Assembly: GCF_001718195.1 (NCBI RefSeq) | Contig: NZ_MCNV01000004.1 | Location: forward strand, 1 to 64,000 | Length of the DNA: 64,000 nucleotides | Direction of reading: 5' to 3' | Origin: Paraburkholderia nodosa | GTDB taxonomy: Bacteria; Pseudomonadota; Gammaproteobacteria; Burkholderiales; Burkholderiaceae | Shown: one piece after another, positions 18,847 through 27,677 of the stretch | Layout: every line of letters starts with the position of its first letter | How positions within the stretch are numbered: the first letter of the stretch is position 1 | Notes under the pieces: model-generated | Databases searched by the model: none | Told to the model about the DNA's origin: nothing | The model's input: only the letters and a program-made list of their open reading frames with translations | Program-made: the position numbers and the translations under genes

Positions 18847-18988
18847 GGGAAGGTGCGTCGTGGCCGGGACGTGTGCGGGCTGTGACGATGCCCTGTGCAC
18901 GGTGCCAGGATTTCGGTTGCCGTCAGCTCGTCGAGGGTTGGTTGTTGGAGGTGAGCGTTTCCAGACGTTGGGTCCATCGACTTGCCCC

Positions 18989-19007
18989 GTGTGTCGAGTC
19001 GACACAC
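18989..19007. repeat. parS-like site 3
   Basis: GTGTGTCGAGTCGACACAC; perfect copy, centre G. Confidence 0.85.
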
Positions 19008-19093
19008 GGCGGGGAGAAGGTGTTCGGCTTGGCTTGCGTCGCGTCGAGCCGAGTGGACGTCGAAAATGCCTGCGCTCCCCCCGGCGATCGGTC

Positions 19094-19112
19094 GTGTGTC
19101 GACTCGACACAC
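19094..19112. repeat. parS-like site 4 (extended palindrome)
   Basis: GTGTGTCGACTCGACACAC with flanks that extend the dyad to about 35 bp (ATCGGTC before, GACCGAT after). It is the longest dyad in the array. Confidence 0.85.
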
Positions 19113-19256
19113 GACCGATGATCGTGCCGGCCGAAAGACGCAACATATAGCCGGCTTGAGTACTGCGCCGGCGACGCCCGCGGACTGCTGTCGGCGTGGG
19201 GCGCGCTCGAAAACTGCGAGCAGCGGTCCACGATTTTGTCCGCGAGGGATTGGACG

Positions 19257-19275
19257 CTGTGTCGAGTCGACACAC
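19257..19275. repeat. parS-like site 5
   Basis: CTGTGTCGAGTCGACACAC; one change in the outermost base. First site of the duplicated segment. Confidence 0.8.
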
Positions 19276-19423
19276 GCGGAGCGTCGCTGCAAACCGGAGA
19301 GTCATCAGACCGCGCGACGACGGGCACGGGGATGAGATCATCTCTCAAGCACTCTCATCGTTTCGCGTCCGCGAGGACGATGCATTGCCTGTTCGCTTGC
19401 AAGCCAACTTGCTACCCAGAACG

Positions 19424-19442
19424 GTGTGACGAGTCGACACAC
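19424..19442. repeat. parS-like site 6
   Basis: GTGTGACGAGTCGACACAC; one change (A for T at position 6). Its upstream flank is repeated before site 8. Confidence 0.75.
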
Positions 19443-19607
19443 TGCCTCGACTTCCTCTCGGTCCCCGTCTGAGAGGATTGCGATCCAGGACACGCCCCAT
19501 CGGTGCGAAGCGAGAACAAGGCATGAGGTCATCTCCTCGGCTGCACACATCCTGTGTAGCACGGGACCATGGTCCATCGCTCAGGTGCTGATCTGACGGC
19601 CGAGGCT

Positions 19608-19626
19608 GTGTGTCGAGTCGACACCC
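19608..19626. repeat. parS-like site 7
   Basis: GTGTGTCGAGTCGACACCC; one change at position 18. Lies 351 bp after site 5 in the duplicated segment. Confidence 0.78.
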
Positions 19627-19772
19627 GCGGACCGTGGCGGCAAATCGGGAGGGCCATGGAGCGCACGACAACAAGCATGAGGATGTGACATCTCAAGCCG
19701 CCTCCATCATGTTGTGTCCGCGAAGACGATCCGTCGTCTGTTCGCTTGCTTGCTGAATTCCTACCCAGAACG

Positions 19773-19791
19773 GTGTGTCGAGTCGACACAC
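19773..19791. repeat. parS-like site 8
   Basis: GTGTGTCGAGTCGACACAC; perfect copy. Lies 349 bp after site 6 and shares its upstream flank CTACCCAGAACG. Confidence 0.85.
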
Positions 19792-19994
19792 GGTCGTGGT
19801 CTTCCCGCGGTAGCGGTCTCTGGCGAACGTGATCTGGGAGATGCCTCGTCGGGGGGCGCGGCTCGTGAGGAAGCGCATACCTCCAAAGTGCCTGGCGCCC
19901 GCCACGTGGAAACCCGCAGATGCCACTGTCCTGGGCGCCGGCCGCCACAGTTGCGATTAGCATAGCCAGCGCGTGCGTAGTATCGGGCGTGCCG

Positions 19995-20013
19995 GTGTGT
20001 CGACTCGACACAC
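19995..20013. repeat. parS-like site 9
   Basis: GTGTGTCGACTCGACACAC; perfect copy and the last of the array. Confidence 0.85.
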
Positions 20014-21265
20014 GGTGGACGCACTCAACGCCCTGCGGCTTCAAATGGGTCAGGCTGCTCGCCAGTGGAAAACGAGCGGCTTCAACAGTACCGGACGAGA
20101 TCCCGCCGCTTCGAAGATCCGCAGACGTGCCATGTCTCGCATCAACTCCTTAAGAACGACATCGCCCACATTGATTTTCCCTGACACCTTCTCGGCGACG
20201 TGCGCCCCGTACGCGTCACATTCAATTTCACGCCTTGCGTTCATGCTCAAGCAGTGTGCACGCGCTGTTCGCTCGTTTAGCCGACGCTTTGCGCCGAGAC
20301 TCCCGGCCGGTTGCCCTCGGGACCGGAGTAGCCACGCTTAACGGTGCCCGCGTGACGCGTCTTTTCGTACGGGTAGCCTGCAGGCAAGAGGCGAACCTGT
20401 TGCGCGGTATGGCAGCGGGGTAGTAGCACTCGTCAGGTTGACGTGGCACGGCGCCCGGTCTCCGCGCTCCCGCATCGAACTCGTTCTGTTATTCGTTGCT
20501 CAGCCGGCCAGCGACTGTGGAGCATGACTTCTCGTCACTGAGTAAGTAGCGTCCCGCAGCAAGTTTACAAATGCAACTAACTGCCAAATCCGCTCCCCAA
20601 AGATGAAGCAAGCAACACAAGGCACGCGCGCCCAATGCTCCCCCATAACGAGAAGGCAAACTAGCGATCAGCACGCCACCCATCAAGGAAATCGAACAGA
20701 GGCGCAGAGCAGCTATGGGAAGCCAGTGGGAAATCAGCCAACCGCCCAGCGACCTAAACGACGAGAACAACAGACACAGACACATCGCAGAAAGTTAAAC
20801 GGCGCCCGCGCCTCAGAAAACGTGAAACAATTCACTCAAAACTGAGAAATCGGCAAAACGCCCATCCCACGGGCGCTCCACGCCTGAAACCATCCAAATT
20901 CTAGTACTTGTTTCACGGCGATAACGGACGTCCGACCCCGAAACACAGTGAGAATAGCCGCGAAGTCGCTAAATCCCCGCTCGTCGGCATCAATCGTATA
21001 TTTCAATACGTATTTTGTAGTTTTCGAAAATTCGAGCCGACGTGACGCGCGAGCAGCGCTTCACCCACGCCGTACCACGTTACCTGAAGCCGCCCCCATC
21101 CGCGTCGATTAAAATTGGGCCCCATTGCCGAAGCCTCAGTCAGGGTTTCGATCCGGGACCACAGCCATGTTCAAATCGCCAGCGCGCATCACGCGCCGCT
21201 CGCGCGATAAAACAGCAATCGCCCTTTCTCCATTCAGCGCTCGCAAACACCAAAGAGGATACGTC
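20014..21265. other. 1.25-kb stretch without a supported gene
   Basis: No recognisable gene, RNA or palindrome copy is present. GC content drops from about 20560 to 21060. A minus-strand frame at 20244-20050 (MNARREIECDAYGAHVAEKV...) has protein-like composition but no ribosome site and no known family. A Cys/Leu-rich minus frame at 20785-20489 also lacks a ribosome site. The last part must hold the promoter of the nuclease pair. Confidence 0.4.
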
Positions 21266-22516
21266 GTGAAGTTCATCCACGCGGCAGACCTACACCTCGA
21301 CAGCCCGCTACATGGCCTGAGCGCCTATCCCGATGCGCCGGTCGCCCAATTGCGCAACGCCACGCGCGAAGCTTTGCGCCTGCTCGTCGATCGGGCCATC
21401 GAAGAAGAGGTCGCGTTCGTCGTCATTGCAGGCGACCTCTACGACGGCGACTGGAAGGACCACAACACTGGCATCTTCTTCGGCCAGCAGATGGGACGTC
21501 TGCGCAAGGCCGGCATTCGCGTCTTCGCGTTGTGGGGCAATCACGACGCGGAAAGCGAAATGACCAGGAAGCTCACGTTGCCGGACAACGTGGTGGTGTT
21601 CAGTCATCGCAAGTCTGAAACCCACGCGCTGCACGACATCAAGGTTGCACTGCACGGACAGAGCTTCAAGGACAAGGCCGTGATCGAAAATCTGGCGGTG
21701 GGCTACCCGTCGCCGGTTCCCGGCTACTACAACATCGGTGTGCTCCACACCGCGCTCGAAGGCTATGCCGCGCATGCGACCTACGCGCCATGCACGCGTG
21801 CCGAATTGCACGCAAAGGGTTACGACTACTGGGCGCTCGGTCACGTCCACGAATTTCAGCAGTGGGCGGAAGAGTCGACCATCGTCTTCCCCGGCAATCT
21901 GCAGGGCCGGCACATCCGCGAAACGGGGCGCCGGGGCGCCGTGCTCGTGAGCGTCGAAGACGGTCGCACGCAGGTCGAGCGTCTCTACCTCGACGTGCTG
22001 CGCTGGGAGTCGGTGCGCGTCGACGCGAGCGACTGCGAAAGCGTCGCGGATCTGGCGCGCAAGATCGGCGCTGCGCTCGAAGCGCTCGTCTCCTTCGACG
22101 CGCATGTGCCCCGCGCAGTCCGCGTGACGGTGACGGGCAAGTCGCCGGCACATGGACTCTTTTTCGGGCGCGCGACGCAATTGCGCGCCGAAGTGCTCAA
22201 TCAGATCGGCATCATCGGCAATGACAAGTTGTGGCTCGAAAAGGTCAAGCTCGAAACGAGCGCGGCCGATACGGCTGCCGCACAGAACGAGCAGATCGAA
22301 GCGCTCGCCGACCTCAAACTGCTACTCGAAGCCGCCACGCAAGACGCCGAATTTCTCGCGCTGCTCGAACGTGATTTACGCGCCTTTATCGGCAAGGTGC
22401 GCAGCGAAGTGAAAGAAGACGCGCCGCTGCTCGAACTCGCCCGCGACGGCAAACTCGCGTCGCTGGTGGAGCAGGTCGGCCCCGCGCTGCTTGCGCGGCT
22501 TTCCACGGGAGAATGA
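21266..22516 (+). CDS. YhaO-type DNA repair exonuclease (Mre11/SbcD-like)
   Basis: A 416-residue calcineurin-like phosphoesterase of the YhaO family. Metal-binding motifs are HAADLHLDSP (about 5-14), AGDLYDGD (about 60), WGNHDAES (about 98), LHTALEG and GHVHEF. Start is GTG 21266, with AGAGGA upstream; residues before it do not match the family. It is followed after 3 bp by the SMC-like ATPase gene and presumably forms a nuclease-ATPase complex of the SbcCD/Mre11-Rad50 kind that processes DNA ends. Residues about 290-416 are helical and probably bind the coiled coil of the partner. Confidence 0.88.
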   Translation: MKFIHAADLHLDSPLHGLSAYPDAPVAQLRNATREALRLLVDRAIEEEVAFVVIAGDLYDGDWKDHNTGIFFGQQMGRLRKAGIRVFALWGNHDAESEMTRKLTLPDNVVVFSHRKSETHALHDIKVALHGQSFKDKAVIENLAVGYPSPVPGYYNIGVLHTALEGYAAHATYAPCTRAELHAKGYDYWALGHVHEFQQWAEESTIVFPGNLQGRHIRETGRRGAVLVSVEDGRTQVERLYLDVLRWESVRVDASDCESVADLARKIGAALEALVSFDAHVPRAVRVTVTGKSPAHGLFFGRATQLRAEVLNQIGIIGNDKLWLEKVKLETSAADTAAAQNEQIEALADLKLLLEAATQDAEFLALLERDLRAFIGKVRSEVKEDAPLLELARDGKLASLVEQVGPALLARLSTGE

Positions 22517-22519
22517 CCA

Positions 22520-25500
22520 GTGCGTCTCAAGCAACTCGATTTGATCAAATACGGCAAGTTCACCGACACGACCCTGCCGTTTCCGCACGCGGCGCACGAT
22601 TTCCACGTCATCGTCGGGCCAAACGAAGCGGGCAAGTCCACAGTGCGGACCGCCGTGTCGGAGTTGTTGTTCGGCATGCGCCTGCAAACGCCGCTCGATT
22701 TTCTCCACAACACACCGGAATTGCGCATTGGCGGCGTGCTGGAAAACGGCGCGGTCGAGCAACGATTTCATCGCGCGCGCGGCCGCAATTCGCTGCGCAC
22801 TCCGCAGGACGACAAGCTACCCGACGATTTTCTCGCGGCATTTCTCGACGGCACGAGCAAGGAGTTCTTCGAGCAGATGTTCGGCCTCGATCATGTGCGG
22901 CTCGTTGAAGGCGGGCGCAGCATTCTCGACGCATCGGACAAGCTCGGCCAGGTGTTGTTCGAATCGGCGGCGGGTGTGGGCAGCCTCGGGCCCGTGCGCG
23001 AAGAGCTCGAGAATCGCGCGGCCGAACTTTGGGCTCCGCGACGCAGCGGCAGTGCGTATGCACAGGCGGAAACGTCGTTCGCCGAGGCAACGAGCGAACT
23101 GAAGGCCGCGCAGGTGCGTACGCGCGATTGGGTCGAGAAGAAAGACGCGCTCGAAGCGGTCGAACAGGCTATCGAGCGGTTGCGCGCCGAGCAGCGCGGT
23201 CTCGAATCGCAGCGCTCGAAGCTCGAACGCGTGCGCCGCCTCGCTCCCTATATAGAAGAGCTTTCGCTCAAGCAGCGCGAGTTGGCCGCATTGGGCGAGG
23301 TCGTCGATTTACCGCCCACTGCGCATGCCGATCTGCTGAAGGCGCAAGCCGACATTGCCGCCGAGCGCAAAGTGCAGGAAGCGCGCCAGGCCGATCTCGC
23401 AGGCAAAGAAGCCTCACGCGATGCGATCGAGCCCGATCGTGCGGCACTTGCACTCGCCGCCGAAATCGATGCGCTCGATACGCTGCGCGGCGAATGTGTC
23501 AATCATCCGCGTGAATTGCTGGTGCGTGAAACCGAGATCCGCAACCATCTCGACGCCGCATTCGCCGCTGCGGCTCAGCTAGGCTGGCCGGGTGACGAAG
23601 CCGCATTGCGCGCGGCGCTGCCCGGCGCGCTCGCGTTGAAGACGGTGACGAACCTGCTGCGCGATCACGGTCTTCGCGAGCAGGCGCTCACGACCGCGCG
23701 CGAGGGACACGATGAACAAGCGCGTAAGCTCGCACAATTGCGGGAGCAGCTTGTGCGCCTGCCGGGCATCGAAGTGCCGCACGCGTTGCGCGCCGCGCTC
23801 GACGATGCACGTGAATTGCGCAACAGTGTGACGAAGGAAAGCGCGCTCGAGCGCGAACTCGCAGATGCTCAGCGCACGGTCCAAGAGAAGCGCCAGCTGC
23901 TGGGCCAATGGAACAAGCCGGTGCCAGCGCTGCGCGCGCTCGACCTGCCATCGGCTACGCGCCTGGCCGCACTGCAAAAGGAAGAAAGCGATCGCCTGAG
24001 CGCGGTGGCCGCAGCGCGAGAAGCAGTCGCAGCCGCGCAAGAAGAGATCGAGCGTTTCGAATTGCAGGAGACGCATTTCACGCAGGGCAACAAGGTTGTC
24101 ACGACTGCGCAAGTGCAGGCGGCGCGCACGCGCCGCGATAGCGCGTGGAACGAAGTCAGGCAGGCGCGCGTCAGCCTCGCGGATGGCGCACCCGTCGTGG
24201 ACGACGCGATGCGCCTCGCCGACGAACTCGTCGACGCGCAACTCGGCACCTCGCAGGCGGCGGCCACATTGCAGAACTTGCGTCAGCAAGTCGAAACAGC
24301 GCGCGCGAATGCGCAGCGCAAGCTTGCGGCATTGAGCGAACGCGAGCGCGAGCTCGAAGCCTTTCGCAATACCTGGACGCAAATTGCCATTGATGCGCAA
24401 CTGGCTGGCATGCCGATTGCGGACATGGGCGCTTGGCTCGCGAATCGCGAAGCGGCGCTCAATGCACAGAGCGAATGCGATCGCCGCGCGAGTGAGCTTG
24501 AAGCGCGTCGAGCGGCGCGCATCGCCGCGCATGCCGAGCTTCTCGAAACGTTGCGCCCGGTGGCGCAGGCAAACGAGGGCGACGCACTGACTACGTTGAT
24601 CGGCATCGCGGAAACCGTCGTGCAATCGGCTCAGAAGAGCGCCGTGCAGCGCGAAGGTCTTGAAACGCAGATTCGCGACGCCGAACGCGCGAGTGAATCC
24701 GCGCAATCCCGTTTGACCATTGAACAGGAAGCCTACGCAAAGTGGCAGACGCAATGGCGAGAGGCACTCGCGCAAGCGAATCTCGGCGCTCGTGCGGCGA
24801 CGCTCGCAGCAGCGGAAGGCGCTGTCGAACTCGCCAATATCATTGCGGCCGCTTTTTCGGACGCCGAAGCACCCCGTAACCGCATTCGCGCGATCCGCAC
24901 GCAACTGGCGATGCTGGAAACCGACGCGCGACGCCTCGCCGAGGCGCTCGCGCCCGAATGGTCCGCGTCGAGTGACGGCATCGACGTGGCGCGTCAGCTC
25001 GCGGCGCGGCTGGCCGCCGCGCGCGAAACGGCAAAATGCCTCGCCCAGGCCGATGCGGAAGTGCAGCTTGCCCGCACGCGCGTGGCCGATGCCGCCGCGG
25101 CGGTGGCGGGGGCACAGGCGCGCATCGAGCCCATTCTGCAGCTCGCGGGCGTGAACGGAATCGATGCGGCATTGCCGCTCGCCGAGCGTTCCGACGCGCG
25201 CCGTGCGCTGTCGACAGCGATCTCGGCGGCGCGGGACACGCTCGTGCGCGAAGGCGATGGACTTGCGCAGGAGGCCATCGCGGCAGAGATTGCGGAGCAG
25301 CCCATTACCGAGCTGCCGGCGCTGCTGGCAACGGTGAACCAGAAACGCGAAGCCGGCGACCGTGCGTTGAGCGAGTGCCTGCAGCAGCAGGTCAGCGCGA
25401 GGCAGGCGTTCGAAGCCATCAACGGCCACGCCAATGCCGCGCTGGCCGAAGCAAAACGCCAGGAAGCCCTGAGCGCCATGGGCGAAGCCGCCGAGCAATA

Positions 25501-25990
25501 TCTCGAAGCCGCGACCGCGAGCCGCTTGCTCAAATGGGCAACGGATCGTTATCGCGACCAGAAGCAGGGGCCGATGCTGCGCCGAGCAGGTGAAATATTC
25601 AGCGGACTCACGCTCGGTGATTTCGCGAGGCTCGTGGTGGATAACGAACGCAATCCGCCCGCATTGCATGCACGGCGCAGTAACGGCAAAACCGTGGAAG
25701 TGAGTGGAATGAGTGAAGGCACGCGCGACCAGCTTTTTCTCGCGCTGCGTATCGCGGCTCTCGAATTGCAGCTGGTGAGCAAGGCGGCGCTGCCTTTCGT
25801 TGCCGACGATCTCTTCATCAATTTCGACGACGAGCGCGCAAAGGCCGGTTTCGCGGCATTACGGAATCTCTCCGCGAAAACCCAGGTGTTGTTTCTCACG
25901 CACCACGATCACCTTTTGCCCATGATTCGCGAGATATTCGGCGTGCAGGTCAATGTCGTCGAATTGCAGCGCGCGCCTCTCGTCGCCTAG
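22520..25990 (+). CDS. YhaN-type SMC-like ATPase (Rad50/SbcC-like)
   Basis: This 1156-residue ATPase has the N-terminal Walker A GPNEAGKST (about 34-42). Long Ala/Glu/Arg-rich coiled coils span about 165-960. The C-terminal lobe holds the signature-like SEGTRDQLFLALRIAALE and Walker B FVADDLFINFDDERA, followed by the H-loop LTHHDHLLP. This is the YhaN variant of the SbcC/Rad50 family. GTG 22520 has GGGAGA upstream and lies 3 bp after the YhaO gene, so the two are one operon. Likely role: ATP-gated scaffold for the nuclease in DNA end repair or foreign DNA attack. No zinc-hook CxxC is visible in the middle. Confidence 0.88.
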   Translation: MRLKQLDLIKYGKFTDTTLPFPHAAHDFHVIVGPNEAGKSTVRTAVSELLFGMRLQTPLDFLHNTPELRIGGVLENGAVEQRFHRARGRNSLRTPQDDKLPDDFLAAFLDGTSKEFFEQMFGLDHVRLVEGGRSILDASDKLGQVLFESAAGVGSLGPVREELENRAAELWAPRRSGSAYAQAETSFAEATSELKAAQVRTRDWVEKKDALEAVEQAIERLRAEQRGLESQRSKLERVRRLAPYIEELSLKQRELAALGEVVDLPPTAHADLLKAQADIAAERKVQEARQADLAGKEASRDAIEPDRAALALAAEIDALDTLRGECVNHPRELLVRETEIRNHLDAAFAAAAQLGWPGDEAALRAALPGALALKTVTNLLRDHGLREQALTTAREGHDEQARKLAQLREQLVRLPGIEVPHALRAALDDARELRNSVTKESALERELADAQRTVQEKRQLLGQWNKPVPALRALDLPSATRLAALQKEESDRLSAVAAAREAVAAAQEEIERFELQETHFTQGNKVVTTAQVQAARTRRDSAWNEVRQARVSLADGAPVVDDAMRLADELVDAQLGTSQAAATLQNLRQQVETARANAQRKLAALSERERELEAFRNTWTQIAIDAQLAGMPIADMGAWLANREAALNAQSECDRRASELEARRAARIAAHAELLETLRPVAQANEGDALTTLIGIAETVVQSAQKSAVQREGLETQIRDAERASESAQSRLTIEQEAYAKWQTQWREALAQANLGARAATLAAAEGAVELANIIAAAFSDAEAPRNRIRAIRTQLAMLETDARRLAEALAPEWSASSDGIDVARQLAARLAAARETAKCLAQADAEVQLARTRVADAAAAVAGAQARIEPILQLAGVNGIDAALPLAERSDARRALSTAISAARDTLVREGDGLAQEAIAAEIAEQPITELPALLATVNQKREAGDRALSECLQQQVSARQAFEAINGHANAALAEAKRQEALSAMGEAAEQYLEAATASRLLKWATDRYRDQKQGPMLRRAGEIFSGLTLGDFARLVVDNERNPPALHARRSNGKTVEVSGMSEGTRDQLFLALRIAALELQLVSKAALPFVADDLFINFDDERAKAGFAALRNLSAKTQVLFLTHHDHLLPMIREIFGVQVNVVELQRAPLVA

Positions 25991-26093
25991 CGGTGCGAAT
26001 GTTTCTCAATGGAAATTCATGGAGACATTGTTTGCGGAACGATCAATAGTCTGATCAGGAAACATGTTTTTCACTACAAAACATTCGTTTAAA

Positions 26094-26123
26094 TTGCCAG
26101 CATGCGTGATTTGACTTCATAAT
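26094..26123 (+). promoter_or_regulatory. Possible promoter of the H-NS-like gene
   Basis: TTGCCA (26094-26099) and CATAAT (26118-26123) are 18 bp apart, about 100 bp before the gene, in a locally AT-rich stretch (26000-26130). Such a stretch could also bind the H-NS-like product for autoregulation. Confidence 0.35.
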
Positions 26124-26222
26124 CACCTTGTCTTTCGCGACGCCCATGCCGACAAGATCGCAATTCGATCGGCCAGTGATGGTTGAAGGGTGTCCGTAAA
26201 AACCGTGAATAAGGAGGTGTGA

Positions 26223-26735
26223 ATGGTCACCCTGGATGCAATTCAATCGAAGATCGCAAAGCTGCAAAAGCAGGCCGAATCGATCGTGGAAAAACAAACG
26301 TCGGTCGGTCTCACGAAAATTCGCGATCTGATGGCCAAACATGGCCTGAGCGTGGCCGACATCGAACGCTTCGTCGGCAAGAAGCGTGGCCGCAAACCTG
26401 GCAAAGGCGTCAAAGCCGCAGGCCCAAAGCGCACCGTTGCGGCCAAATACGCCGATCCGAAAACGGGCGCCACGTGGACCGGCCGCGGCCGTGCGCCGGC
26501 GTGGATTCGCGACGTGAAAGACCGTTCGAAATTCCAGATCGACGGCAGCGCGGCAAAGGCCGCCACCAAAGTCGCACGCAAACCGCGCGCCAATGCGGCG
26601 GCGGTGAAAAAGACCGCGGCGAAGCGCGCCAAGGCCGCGCCCGCAAGGAAAGCCGCACCCGCAAAACGGGCGGCGCGTAAAACCGCAGGCCGTAGAGCCG
26701 CGGCAAAGCCGGCACAAGCCGCAGCGGCTGCTTAA
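26223..26735 (+). CDS. H-NS-family nucleoid protein with Lys/Ala-rich H1-like tail
   Basis: A 170-residue protein. Residues 1-60 are the H-NS coiled-coil oligomerisation region. Residues about 65-105 are the DNA-binding domain with the motif TWTGRGRAPAWI. Residues about 115-170 are a Lys/Ala/Arg/Pro tail resembling histone H1 and AlgP (repeated KKTAAKRAKAAPARKAAP). Ordinary H-NS proteins of this group are about 95-105 residues, so the tail is an extension by some 60. The ribosome site AAGGAGGTG is near perfect, implying strong translation. It should silence AT-rich DNA; the tail probably adds sequence-independent DNA binding. Confidence 0.9.
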   Translation: MVTLDAIQSKIAKLQKQAESIVEKQTSVGLTKIRDLMAKHGLSVADIERFVGKKRGRKPGKGVKAAGPKRTVAAKYADPKTGATWTGRGRAPAWIRDVKDRSKFQIDGSAAKAATKVARKPRANAAAVKKTAAKRAKAAPARKAAPAKRAARKTAGRRAAAKPAQAAAAA

Positions 26736-26781
26736 TAAAGTCGCTGAGAAAAGCGCATAAGCGAAATTCGCTTGCGAACCG

Positions 26782-26818
26782 GTGGCCGCGCCGGCGTTTC
26801 GACGCCCGCGGCCACTTT
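26782..26818 (+). terminator. Terminator of the H-NS-like gene
   Basis: GTGGCCGCG-CC-GGCG pairs with CGCC-CGCGGCCAC around loop TTTCGA; only the CC is bulged. A short TTT follows. It lies 47 bp after the gene. Confidence 0.6.
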
Positions 26819-26867
26819 CACATGAGCGGCGCGAAACGACGCGCGCCTATTGCCCTGATCGTCACCG

Positions 26868-27665
26868 ATGTCCGGTCTTTCGTTTTCCTCGGGGCTTCTC
26901 GCGCCCCATCTGCAGTCGCTCGACGGACTTCAATTGCTCGGCATTGCGGTTGCGCTCGTGCTGGGCGGCATGGTGAAGGGTGTGACGGGCATAGGCGTGC
27001 CGCTCGTGGCCATGCCCATCGTCACGCATTTTTTGCCGGTCAAGGAAGCGGTGCTGCTGCTGTCCATGCCGATCATTCTCGGCAATATTCCGCAGGCGCT
27101 GGAGGGGGGCGAAATGCTGCCTACCGTGCGCACTATCGCGGCGCCGCTAATTGGCACCGTGATCGGCAATGTGATTGGGGTTTCGGTACTGATCGCACTT
27201 GAGCCGCATCACGCCCAGGCGGCCTCGGGTGTCGCGTTGATCGTGGCGGCGTTGCTTTTGCTCGTCTCGCCGCGTTTCAAGCTCGCGCCTGCACTCGCGC
27301 GGCCGGTGGGATTCGCGCTCGGTTTCGGGGCGGCGCTCATGGAGAGCATTGCCGCCGTGCCGGGGCCGTTGCTCGCCATGTATCTGATCGCGTCGGGCGC
27401 CACGGGCCGCGCCTTCACGAAGCAGATTGCGATCATTCTCGTCGTTTCGGTCATCACGCTCATCACGACGTTCAGCCACGGCGCGCACGCCAATCTCGTC
27501 GATCTCGCGATTTCGGCGGCGGCCAGCGTGCCCGCCATCGCGGGCATGCTGCTCATTAGACCGTTGCGCGACAGAATGCATCCGCTCGCGTTTCGCGTGG
27601 TCGTGCTCGTGTGCGTGCTGGCCGCGGCCGTACAGATGATCGTCAAATCGCACGTGCTGTTTTGA
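26868..27665 (+). CDS. TSUP-family (TauE/SafE) membrane exporter
   Basis: A 265-residue protein with about eight hydrophobic segments in two repeats, the TauE/SafE layout, including the conserved GMVKGVTGIGVPLVAMPIV early motif and the second-repeat FALGFGAALMESIAAVPGPLL. The family moves sulfite, sulfoacetate or other organic anions across the inner membrane. No sulfur metabolism gene is adjacent, so the substrate is unknown. The 3' end is 12 bp from the convergent MFS stop. Confidence 0.8.
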   Translation: MSGLSFSSGLLAPHLQSLDGLQLLGIAVALVLGGMVKGVTGIGVPLVAMPIVTHFLPVKEAVLLLSMPIILGNIPQALEGGEMLPTVRTIAAPLIGTVIGNVIGVSVLIALEPHHAQAASGVALIVAALLLLVSPRFKLAPALARPVGFALGFGAALMESIAAVPGPLLAMYLIASGATGRAFTKQIAIILVVSVITLITTFSHGAHANLVDLAISAAASVPAIAGMLLIRPLRDRMHPLAFRVVVLVCVLAAAVQMIVKSHVLF

Positions 27666-27677
27666 CGATCGCCTGAT

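Larger units (their letters stand above)
19257..19900 (+). repeat. Degenerate ~350-bp tandem duplication inside the centromere
   Basis: The block from site 5 to about 19607 is repeated from site 7 to about 19900 with a period near 350 bp. Shared landmarks are the palindromes, GTCCGCGA-GACGAT, TGTTCGCTTGC, CTACCCAGAACGGTGTG and a weaker match downstream of sites 6 and 8. The copies have diverged considerably between the palindromes, so the duplication is old and the palindromes appear selectively kept. Confidence 0.65.
18789..20013. other. Centromere-like array of nine parS palindromes
   Basis: Nine copies of a 19-bp palindrome, GTGTGTCGASTCGACACAC, are spread over 1.23 kb with no credible gene between them. 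Five are perfect; four have one base change. The central base pair varies between G and C without preference. Position directly after parB, palindromic shape and copy number make them the likely ParB-binding centromere. The open frames across this region are by-products of the repeat and should not be annotated as genes. Confidence 0.85.

Noticed and set aside
18789..20013. Regularly repeated sequence resembling a CRISPR array
   Set aside because: Repeats are perfect palindromes with very unequal spacing (20 to 206 bp) and no cas genes; partition sites explain them.
18789..20044. Several open frames with recurring VDTR, SRHT and CVEST words
   Set aside because: The words are translations of the 19-bp palindrome in different frames; no domain or ribosome site.
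20489..20785. Minus-strand 98-codon Cys/Leu-rich frame
   Set aside because: Hydrophobic but with no ribosome site and no family; lies in a low-GC gap where chance frames are expected.
23579..25669. A 696-codon open frame antisense to the YhaN gene
   Set aside because: Shadow of the YhaN coiled coil; Arg-rich, no domain, no ribosome site.
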